This document shows positions 1-6,315 of a stretch of DNA of 17,374 bases, piece after piece; position 1 is the first letter of the stretch; every line of letters starts with the position of its first letter. Location: positions 1-17,374 of the forward strand of contig CAZUVM010000247.1 in the NCBI GenBank assembly GCA_964623885.1, in the 5' to 3' direction. Origin of the DNA: CAZUVM01 sp964623885. GTDB taxonomy: Bacteria > Verrucomicrobiota > Verrucomicrobiia > Limisphaerales > UBA8199. A program made the position numbers and the translations under genes. The notes under the pieces were generated by a model. The model worked only from the letters and a program-made list of their open reading frames with translations. It did not search any database and was not told the DNA's origin.

Positions 1-135
1 GGACATGCGGAGGGTAAGCGTGCCCGGCGGGGCAGCGGCGCTTAAGGTCGACACCAGGGCAAAAACAAAAGAGAACGCTTGAATTTGCCCCTTTACAATC
101 GAGCCTCGAAGTGAAAAGGGGCTGGCAGGTTTCAC
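1..135 (-). CDS. N-terminal fragment of a secreted protein (runs off the left edge)
   Basis: Reading the minus strand from a GTG at 135 gives 45 open codons to the window edge. The N-terminus begins MKPASPFSLRG, followed by a hydrophobic core around residues 20-34 (AFSFVFALVSTLSAAA) and then a Pro-Gly turn. That is the shape of a Sec signal peptide with cleavage near residue 35, so the product is probably exported. No ATG lies in this frame upstream of the hydrophobic core, so GTG is the best available start. No convincing Shine-Dalgarno sequence precedes it. Two copies of ACCCTGCCC (minus strand), 13 bases apart, sit just upstream. Too little of the mature protein is present to name a family. 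The signal-peptide shape supports a real gene; the start is an inference. Confidence 0.5.
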   Translation of the reverse strand, partial: MKPASPFSLRGSIVKGQIQAFSFVFALVSTLSAAAPPGTLTLRMS

Positions 136-336
136 CAGGGCAGGGTAAGCGGGCAGGGTGGATGGTCAAGTATCAACCAGCCGGGCTTTTGCGCATGTCA
201 ATTCCATGCCAAAAACCGAACACTGAAGCAAACGCAAGGTCTGAATTCCAGAATAGCACTGGTTGTCATTTGGATTCGGCTGGCGCGTGATGGTAGGTTG
301 AATAGATCAGAGAAACAGCCGGACCGCCATTTCCGA

Positions 337-687
337 ATGAAGCGCGAAGTTTTGAAATTACGATTTGACCTGACTACCACGGAACAAGCGCAACAGGGGA
401 AAGACACACTGGAATCGACACAAATCCTGGAGGTCGACCTGGCAGAGCTCGAGCAGGGAGACCGCGCGTTATTGGAGCGGCGGCTGGAGCGAGCGCGAGA
501 AGACGTTTTTGACGTTTGCCGGTTGCAATGGGACGGCACCAAAGAATTCCGGCGGCCGACCTTGAAGGAGGGACGGGCAGACTTTTATGCCGTCCAATTT
601 CCTGTTCGCATTCAAGCGACGGAGCCGACATTGAAAGGGCTGCTGGATGCAGTTCGAGAGGACTTTAAACGTTACAAGATAAGATGA
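337..687 (+). CDS. Small hypothetical charged protein
   Basis: An open frame of 116 codons starts at ATG 337 and ends in TGA at 685-687. The frame also stays open back to a TTG at 298, but ATG is preferred because the extra residues look like untranslated sequence. No clear ribosome binding site precedes either start. The protein begins MKREVLKLRFDLTTTEQ and is rich in Arg, Glu, Asp and Leu. It has no signal peptide or membrane segment, so it is probably cytoplasmic. Residues about 30-60 (around LAELEQGDRALLERRLE) look strongly helical. I do not recognise a family. It is convergent with the histidine kinase that ends at 951, with 263 bases between them. The amphipathic, charge-balanced composition supports coding on this strand over the Ser/Arg-rich antisense frame. 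Confidence 0.5.
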   Translation: MKREVLKLRFDLTTTEQAQQGKDTLESTQILEVDLAELEQGDRALLERRLERAREDVFDVCRLQWDGTKEFRRPTLKEGRADFYAVQFPVRIQATEPTLKGLLDAVREDFKRYKIR

Positions 688-950
688 GCGTTTGTCGTCC
701 CTTCAGGAAGCGCCTGCTGCTGGTTCTTCCAACGCGAGGGCAGTAATCAGCCAGGACCGGGTCCGGCTCGGTCGTATATCGACGCGGAAGGCGAACGAGC
801 ACGGAAGGGCCCGCATCTCTGACCCCCTGCGGGTAATACCCGGCCTGGCTGAAAATAGCGGCGCACTCACATTTGGTCCAGATTGCATCGCTGGCGACTG
901 CGCTTGGTTGTAAAAGACAAAGGAATTTGCAGGCAACGAACCGTTGCGCT
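688..950. other. Gene-poor gap between convergent genes, with two overlapping hairpins
   Basis: No convincing gene is seen. Several frames are open by chance, including a minus-strand one beginning MPANSFVF. A possible stem pairs CCCGCA (810-815) with TGCGGG (828-833). A second, overlapping small stem is GGGTAATACCC (831-841). Either could act as a weak terminator for the converging transcripts, but there is no T-tract, so this is only a suggestion. The segment could also be a dispersed repeat, which cannot be judged from one window. Confidence 0.3.
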
Positions 951-2888
951 TCAGAAGCTCTGCGGCAGGCAGTGGCCGACCCGCTCCAACAGGTCGATCG
1001 GAGTAAAAGGCTTCCGCAGCGGTCCCTGTTTATCGAGAATTTCGGTCCCATTTGCGTGGCGATCTGACTCGCAAGTGAAAAGCACCTTGAGGCCCGGCTT
1101 GTTTTCACACAACTGACTTGCCAATTCACGTCCGGAAATCGGGCCTGGCAGGGCGACATCCACGAGCAGCAGATCGGCAGTGCGGCCCTGGCCCGGCCAA
1201 ACCGTGAGCGCCACCGCCGCGGAATCCGTTTCGATGACCTTGTACCCTTTCCACTCTAAAGCGGAGCGGGCCAGGAGGCGCATGCGGTCGTTGGGTTCAA
1301 CGAGAAGGATCCGGCCGGAAACAACCTGTTTGCGAACCGGCTCAACTATTTTGGTCCGATCAATCGGTCGAGGCGCGCAGGCGGGAAAGTACAAAGAAAC
1401 TTCTGTGCCCATGCCCGGACTGGTAGCCAGTTCGGTCCACCCGGCAAGCTGCTTCACGGCCCCATACACACTTGCCAAGCCGAGGCCCAAGGCCTTGGCG
1501 TGCCCTCGGGTGGTGCAGAATGGCTCAAACAAGCGATCCTGCACTTCGGTACTGAGGCCCGCACCGGTATCGCGCAAAGCCAAACGAACATACTCGCCGG
1601 GCGGGCGCCCGGTCTCGGCTGAGCCCTGGGTGATCTGTACCAGCCAGGTCTCCAGGGCGAAGGTGCCGCCGGAGGGCATTGCGTCGCGCGCATTCATGAT
1701 CAGATTAAGCACCACCTGCTCGAGAAGAAGAGGGTCGCCCATCATGAGTGGGAGGTTCGGGTCATAGGCCGTTTCCAATTGGATACTCGCACCCAGCAAG
1801 TCGGCGATCCTGGTCTCCAGTGTCTGAAGTAAAAGATTGAGATCGAGAGCTTCGGTGGCCGTGAATCGTCTCCCACCGGCGGTCAGGAGTTGCTGGGTAA
1901 TTGCTGCGGCGCGTCCGGCGGTAGCGGAGATATGCTTCAATGCGCGTTCATTTTCAACGTCCTGCGCTCTCTCGAGCAGTCCCTCCGTCTCGATCGCCAG
2001 GCTGTGGATGAGCGAGTCAAAATGTTCGCCGACTGCGCCCGCCACACGCCCCAGTGCTTCCAACGTTTCCTGATGACGCCGCGTTGCTTCGACGCGGAGC
2101 CGCTGCGTGATGTCGCACGCCAGTACAAGCCGCGCCGGGCAGTCCCCGTAGCAGAGATCCACCGCGGTGATCTCCAGATCGATGGCGGCGCCGCTTTCAC
2201 GCGGCTGGCGGCAAACAAGGCGCATCTGCCCGACGGGCACTGGCCGGGCCAAATCCTTCAGGAACGCCGCACCCTCCTGACCCGGAAACAGGTCGTCCAA
2301 GGTCCTGGTCAGGAATTCGTCGGTGGTCATTCCGTATTGGGTCACCGCCGCATTGTTCACGGCGAGAATCTTGTGTGACCGCAAATCAAAGACGAGCATC
2401 GGCTGCGGATTGCTTGTGAACAGTTGGTAATATTGGCTGGCGGATTCTTCCAGGACCTTTTCTCGTTTGCTGAAGGAGGCCACTTGCTCCTGGAGCTCCT
2501 CTCTCTCACGTAATAGCGCCGCCATCCGCTTTTGCGCTTTGGTCTCGGTCTCGAGCCGGACGTTCTTCTGCTGTTGCTCGGATTGGGCGCGCTCGACAAT
2601 GGCCCTTTCCTTATGGGCAAGGCCGATGAGCAACAGGAGTGGACTGAGAAATGCAATCAGATCAAAAGAAAGGGAAGGACTGACAACCCGGGCCGACGCG
2701 CCGAACCATTGGAGCAAGTGGCCGAGCGCCAGGATGCAAAAGCTCGCGCATACCCACCACCCGATGCGCCTGCCCAGGATATGGTAGAGCCGCAGCGCGT
2801 ATCCGGCTACGACCGGTTCCAGTATACCGACAGGCCAGCCCATGAGACCCCCGGACGGCAATGACAGCGATGCTGCGAATAGATGCAT
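951..2888 (-). CDS. Membrane PAS-domain hybrid histidine kinase with C-terminal receiver
   Basis: This is a 645-residue two-component sensor kinase. The N-terminus has hydrophobic segments near residues 20-36, 43-62 and 74-91, placing it in the inner membrane. A coiled coil (about 92-150) leads to a PAS domain (about 151-262), a dimerisation helix (about 272-340), a HATPase_c domain (about 345-502) and a receiver (about 526-643). ATP-binding marks are visible: the N-box NLIMNARDAM (N399), DTGAG (D440), FEPFCTT and a G2 box LGLGLAS. In the helix the usual AHDFNN is GEHFDS, so Glu288 stands where the phospho-His is expected and the only His is the next residue, H289. The receiver keeps the Asp (D577), Thr (T605) and Lys (K626), but its acidic pair reads E531-P532. 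The start is supported by GGGAG 8-9 bases upstream. It lies in its own unit; partners are not evident, though a lone response regulator lies 2.8 kb away. Confidence 0.9.
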   Translation of the reverse strand: MHLFAASLSLPSGGLMGWPVGILEPVVAGYALRLYHILGRRIGWWVCASFCILALGHLLQWFGASARVVSPSLSFDLIAFLSPLLLLIGLAHKERAIVERAQSEQQQKNVRLETETKAQKRMAALLREREELQEQVASFSKREKVLEESASQYYQLFTSNPQPMLVFDLRSHKILAVNNAAVTQYGMTTDEFLTRTLDDLFPGQEGAAFLKDLARPVPVGQMRLVCRQPRESGAAIDLEITAVDLCYGDCPARLVLACDITQRLRVEATRRHQETLEALGRVAGAVGEHFDSLIHSLAIETEGLLERAQDVENERALKHISATAGRAAAITQQLLTAGGRRFTATEALDLNLLLQTLETRIADLLGASIQLETAYDPNLPLMMGDPLLLEQVVLNLIMNARDAMPSGGTFALETWLVQITQGSAETGRPPGEYVRLALRDTGAGLSTEVQDRLFEPFCTTRGHAKALGLGLASVYGAVKQLAGWTELATSPGMGTEVSLYFPACAPRPIDRTKIVEPVRKQVVSGRILLVEPNDRMRLLARSALEWKGYKVIETDSAAVALTVWPGQGRTADLLLVDVALPGPISGRELASQLCENKPGLKVLFTCESDRHANGTEILDKQGPLRKPFTPIDLLERVGHCLPQSF

Positions 2889-2895
2889 GATTATT

Positions 2896-2901
2896 TCTCC
2901 C
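2896..2901 (-). promoter_or_regulatory. Ribosome binding site of the hybrid kinase
   Basis: On the minus strand GGGAGA ends 8 bases before the ATG at 2888. It fixes the start of the kinase at the Met that precedes its first hydrophobic segment. Confidence 0.6.
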
Positions 2902-3208
2902 TGATGCTGAGTTCGACCTCCTGCTCTGCGTACAACGACTTCACCATTTCACCCGTATCAACGACCCAATGGAGAAGCACTTACCGCGCCAGCGCCAATC
3001 CGAATCGTTCGAATGCTAACGCGGCGCGGATCGCCCTGCGAATTCCGCAAAACCTGGCTCCCGGCCGGCCTGCACCTGCCTATCACGGTCTTGCACTATT
3101 GGCCAGACTCTGGACAGGACCGGCCCTCCGACCGTACCGAAACGGGGCGATGGACAATGTAAAGTTTAGATTGGCACCTTTTGGCCTTGGCGGCCATCTA
3201 TAGGGTGA
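2902..3208. other. Divergent intergenic region between kinase and sigma-factor operon
   Basis: This stretch must hold the promoters of both the kinase (minus) and the sigma-factor unit (plus). I see no clear sigma-70 promoter pair. A small dyad TGGCC-N5-GGCCA (3182-3195) sits just upstream of the sigma-factor start. AGGGTGA (3202-3208) is the only SD-like sequence and lies unusually close to the ATG at 3209. If the dyad folds in the mRNA it would crowd that site. Confidence 0.35.
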
Positions 3209-4633
3209 ATGCAGAAAACGGCCGACATCGAATTGCTGCAGCAATACGTCAGGGACGGGTCTGAGGAGGCGTTTGCGGCCCTGGTCGAGAGGCACGTGAA
3301 TTTGGTCTATTCCGCCGCGCTGCGTAAGACGAGTAATCCGGAGGCCGCCGAGGAAATCGCCCAGGCGGTTTTCACGCTACTGGCCAGAAAAGCGGTGGGA
3401 CTATCCCAAAGGACCATTCTGTCCGGGTGGCTCTATCAGACTGCCCGATTGACGGCAGCCCATTTTCTGCGAACCGAAATGCGGCGCATGCGCCGCGAAC
3501 AGGAGGCGTTCATGCAATCGCTTTCCAATGAACCCGAGTCCGAGGACTGGAAGCAAATTGCGCCGGTCCTGGAAGACGCAATGGGCTCGCTCGGAACCCG
3601 GGACCGTGATGTTCTCGTGCTGCGATTCTTTGAAAGGAAAAGTTTTCAGGAGGTTGGAGCGGCAGTGGGTGCGAGCGAAAACGCCGCGAAGAAGCAGGTC
3701 GCTTACGCCTTGGAAAAGCTGAGGAAAGACTTTTCCCGGCGTGGCATTTCCTGGACGACGGCAGGGATCGCAGCCGGGATTTCGGCGTACTCGGTCCAGG
3801 CGGCGCCCGCGAATCTGGTGTTGGCCACCGTGGCCGTGGCCCTCGCCGAAGGGGGCGCCACGTCAACGTCAACCACGGCCCTTCTCAAAGGAGCATTAAA
3901 CATTATGGCATGGACAAAAGCACAGACCGGGATTGTAGGCGCCATCATCGTGGCGAGCGTCGTGGCGCCTTTTATCTTCCAACACCAGGCTCAGGCGAAA
4001 CTGCGCGAAAACGATGATGCGCTGCAAAAGCAGTCGGAACAGTTAAGCGCCAGCCGGGCCGAGCACGACCGCCTTTCGGTCACGGCGGCGAACAGCGCTC
4101 TTTCGCAGCAGCAGTTGAGCGATCTGCAGAAACTGCGGGCCGCGGTCGGACCACTGCAGCAGCAAGCGAAAGAGATTGCGCAATTGCGCAGCGAGAACCA
4201 ACAGCTCAGAGCTAGAACCGGACAGGACAAACCGAAGACGCCCATGCAGATAAAAGAAGAGGCTGTGGCCAAGCTGAATTACGCCAGGAACTGGGTGGTT
4301 GGCTTTTATCAATTCGCCGAGGCGCACCAGGGACAATTCCCGACCAACTTTGATCAGGCGGCGGCCTTCCTGCCGGACAAACTGAAGAATCAGCCCGACG
4401 TCTCGTCGGATCAGTTCGAAATCGTTTTCCAAGGGTCACCTTCTTCCCTGAATAAGCCACAGGATATCATCGCGCTTCGCGAAAAGGAGTCCTGGAACGC
4501 GGGAGCGAGTTCGCATCCGCCTGGACAGTGGGCAAAAATCTACACCTTCGCGGACGGGCACAGCGAGATTCATCACGAAGTGAACAATAACTTCGACGAC
4601 TACGAAAAGGCACACATGATGCCGCCCAAATAG
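3209..4633 (+). CDS. ECF-like sigma factor fused to a transmembrane and coiled-coil tail
   Basis: This 474-residue protein starts with a sigma-70 region 2 (about residues 8-95, with DGSEEAFAALVERHVNLVYS and the GWLYQTAR helix). Region 4 (about 117-172) follows, with the helix-turn-helix around SFQEVGAAVGASENAAKKQV. An ordinary ECF factor would end near residue 175. Here there is a hydrophobic stretch (about 184-214), a clear transmembrane segment (about 240-258), a Gln/Leu-rich coiled coil (about 262-337) and a C-terminal globular domain ending in a YTFADGHSEI strand. The likely topology is sigma domains in the cytoplasm and tail in the periplasm, so the factor may be held at the membrane until a signal releases it; that is inference. 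The start matches the usual ECF N-terminus. Related sigma factors with long hydrophobic tails are, from memory, frequent in Verrucomicrobiota. The next gene starts 3 bases after this stop. Confidence 0.88.
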   Translation: MQKTADIELLQQYVRDGSEEAFAALVERHVNLVYSAALRKTSNPEAAEEIAQAVFTLLARKAVGLSQRTILSGWLYQTARLTAAHFLRTEMRRMRREQEAFMQSLSNEPESEDWKQIAPVLEDAMGSLGTRDRDVLVLRFFERKSFQEVGAAVGASENAAKKQVAYALEKLRKDFSRRGISWTTAGIAAGISAYSVQAAPANLVLATVAVALAEGGATSTSTTALLKGALNIMAWTKAQTGIVGAIIVASVVAPFIFQHQAQAKLRENDDALQKQSEQLSASRAEHDRLSVTAANSALSQQQLSDLQKLRAAVGPLQQQAKEIAQLRSENQQLRARTGQDKPKTPMQIKEEAVAKLNYARNWVVGFYQFAEAHQGQFPTNFDQAAAFLPDKLKNQPDVSSDQFEIVFQGSPSSLNKPQDIIALREKESWNAGASSHPPGQWAKIYTFADGHSEIHHEVNNNFDDYEKAHMMPPK

Positions 4634-4636
4634 TCT

Positions 4637-5386
4637 ATGAACAGAATCAGCATCGCGCTCATCACGGTCGCAGTCGCTGCCAGTGTAACGGTTTGCCTGG
4701 CGATACAACACGGCGTCGGGGCGCGCTTAAGGGAACAGAACGACGCGATGCGTCAGGGGGCCGAACAATTGACGGAATTATCGGCGCAAAACGAAAGCCT
4801 CTCGAACTTGGTCCTTCAGGTAAAGAATCCCGAAGCGCTCTCAAAAGAACAGCTCACGGAATTATTGAGACTCCGAAGCGAAGTCGCGCAACTCCGCGTT
4901 AACGGAGCGGTAAAAGCCCAACTCGAGCAAACCAACGCGCGGCTTAGAGCTGTGGAAGCGAAGGCTCAAAGGCAATTAGCCGAGGCGCAGGCGGCGCCGA
5001 ATTATTGGCCCAAGGAGCAGTTGGCGTACGCCGGATACGCGGATCCGGCATCGTGCATAAGGAGCATGCTCACCGCCATGCGCGACCACGATCTGGGGTC
5101 GTGGCGGCAGAGTTGCACCCCTGAAGCTAACGCGGATTTGGAAAAAGAATGGAAAGCGCACGGAATTTCCGCAGACAGGGAGGAAGCGGAAATCAGGGCG
5201 ATGGCCGACATGCTGATCTCGCCGTCCTCGGGTTTCCATATTCTTGATCAGAAGATGACCTCGCCGAATGAGGCGGTTGTCAATTTGTCCTTTGACGGCG
5301 AAGGCACCGCGCGAAAGTTTGTGCTAAGGAAGGTTGGAGAGGAATGGAAGTTGCACGATATGCTGGTGGCCGGGCAGGAGCGCTGA
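4637..5386 (+). CDS. Membrane-anchored coiled-coil protein, paralogue of the sigma-factor tail
   Basis: This 249-residue protein has an uncleaved signal anchor (about residues 4-24), a long coiled coil (about 28-118) and a C-terminal globular domain (about 124-249) that loosely resembles NTF2-like folds in pattern. Its coiled coil can be aligned with residues 265-335 of the upstream sigma factor. LREQNDAMRQGAEQL matches LRENDDALQKQSEQL, and ALSKEQLTELLRLRSEV matches ALSQQQLSDLQKLRAAV. The two were probably made by duplication and may pair through these helices. Only TCT separates the sigma-factor stop (TAG 4631-4633) from this ATG, and no independent ribosome binding site is visible, so translation is probably coupled. 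The product should sit in the inner membrane with its bulk in the periplasm. A role as partner or sensor for the sigma factor is inferred from position and shared helices; no named family is claimed. Confidence 0.8.
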   Translation: MNRISIALITVAVAASVTVCLAIQHGVGARLREQNDAMRQGAEQLTELSAQNESLSNLVLQVKNPEALSKEQLTELLRLRSEVAQLRVNGAVKAQLEQTNARLRAVEAKAQRQLAEAQAAPNYWPKEQLAYAGYADPASCIRSMLTAMRDHDLGSWRQSCTPEANADLEKEWKAHGISADREEAEIRAMADMLISPSSGFHILDQKMTSPNEAVVNLSFDGEGTARKFVLRKVGEEWKLHDMLVAGQER

Positions 5387-5498
5387 TGGCCAGGAAATAA
5401 CTGGTCTAGCCTCACCGGGCGTCGCAACTGCGCGAACCGCCCGACGCATCTGCGTTTCCGTTCGATGACGGGTATCCATTCCCCGCGCCCGTGGGTAG

Positions 5499-5683
5499 AG
5501 TTTCAAGCCGAATCCGTGGAGCCTTTACGACATGACACGAAAGGAGGTTACGAAGCTGCTCGGCCCACCATCTGGTCATTGGGCGTCAATGGTGATATGT
5601 GGCGCAGCAGAGGTTGGGAACTTCTGGTGAACTACGACCTGAATGAGCGAGCGAGGGACATCGTGCGTCGCGCCGCACGGTAA
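5499..5683 (+). pseudogene. Frameshifted remnant of a small BamE/SmpA-like protein
   Basis: From 5499 one frame reads SFKPNPWSLYDMTRKEVTKL and then LGPPSG, the 'MT+xEVxxLLGxP' pattern of BamE/SmpA-like periplasmic domains, before it stops at TGA 5631-5633. Another frame (stop TAA at 5681-5683) then carries a plausible ending, DMWRSRGWELLVNYDLNE followed by a basic tail. Joining them needs a frame change at roughly 5560-5600. Neither frame has a good N-terminus; a TAG at 5496-5498 sits just before the first part. The simplest reading is a decayed or mis-sequenced small gene, possibly once a lipoprotein. It lies between the sigma-factor unit and the convergent response regulator. Confidence 0.4.
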
Positions 5684-5695
5684 CCGAGGAGTTAC

Positions 5696-6103
5696 TTAAA
5701 TCTCTAACACGGTAGTGTCTTCCTCCTCAGGCACGGTGAGGAGCTTCGCCATGACGTTCCGCAGACTCCGCGCGTCAAAGGGTTTCGTCACAACCGCATC
5801 AACCGGATTCTCCGGGCCCGGTCGGTGCGAATACGCCGTAATCATCACGATGGGCTGTTCCGGAGCCAACTGCTTGATCCGGCTGGCGAGTTCATTCCCT
5901 TTTACAAAAGGCATCTCAAAATCCGTCATGACGATATCGAACTGTCCGGCGCGAAATAGCGCTAACGCCTCGGCACCGTTATTGGCTTCAACGACGGTGT
6001 GGGCATCCAGCGAGAAGAAAAGCCGGAGGGTTTCGCGCACAACCTGCTCATCTTCAACCAGCAAGATGCGTTTGCCAGTTATTCGGTTTGTCTCCAGGTC
6101 CAT
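5696..6103 (-). CDS. Single-domain response regulator (CheY-like receiver)
   Basis: This 135-residue protein is a stand-alone receiver domain with no DNA-binding or enzymatic output. All phosphorylation residues are present: the acidic pocket in ILLVEDE (E17, D18, E19), the phospho-acceptor Asp61 in IVMTDFEMP, Thr89 in VMITAYS and Lys107 in VTKPFD. Such proteins relay phosphate or act by protein contact. ATG at 6103 is chosen; the frame stays open to a TTG at 6139, but that adds an unlikely N-terminal tail. The gene is divergent from the prolyl oligopeptidase (212 bases between starts). A partner kinase is not adjacent. The hybrid kinase at 951-2888 is the only kinase in the window, and pairing the two is speculation. 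Confidence 0.88.
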   Translation of the reverse strand: MDLETNRITGKRILLVEDEQVVRETLRLFFSLDAHTVVEANNGAEALALFRAGQFDIVMTDFEMPFVKGNELASRIKQLAPEQPIVMITAYSHRPGPENPVDAVVTKPFDARSLRNVMAKLLTVPEEEDTTVLEI

Positions 6104-6205
6104 ATACTCGCAGCCCGTCCAGAGCAAGTAAGTTGCCAATTTACTCCGGGAAGCTCCGCTTTCGGATAAATGTTATTTCTTCATGGTATAAGTGTCCTTT
6201 CCCCG

Positions 6206-6235
6206 TTGACAACCCCTTGCGTCGCTGCCTAGGGT
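6206..6235 (+). promoter_or_regulatory. Possible sigma-70 promoter for the prolyl oligopeptidase
   Basis: A perfect TTGACA (6206-6211) is followed, 18 bases on, by TAGGGT (6230-6235), which matches only 3 of 6 bases of the -10 consensus. It would place transcription start about 75 bases before the ATG at 6316. The -35 hexamer is strong and the -10 weak, so this is tentative. Confidence 0.3.
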
Positions 6236-6315
6236 CACCGGATAAGACCATAGCGACATCCCCCTGCTCGCCGTGTCGAGTGAGAATTCGCGTCAACAAT
6301 CAACCGCGATCCATT

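Noticed and set aside
665..1159. 164-codon minus-strand frame overlapping the kinase end
   Set aside because: It overlaps the receiver domain in another frame and shows Cys/Arg-rich composition typical of shadows.
5416..5444. Possible terminator stem CGGGCG / CGCCCG after the coiled-coil gene
   Set aside because: Only 6 pairs with a long loop and no T-tract.
6088..6315. 76-codon upstream extension of the prolyl oligopeptidase frame
   Set aside because: The Met at 6316 is followed directly by a good signal peptide; the extension would bury it and overlaps the divergent response regulator.
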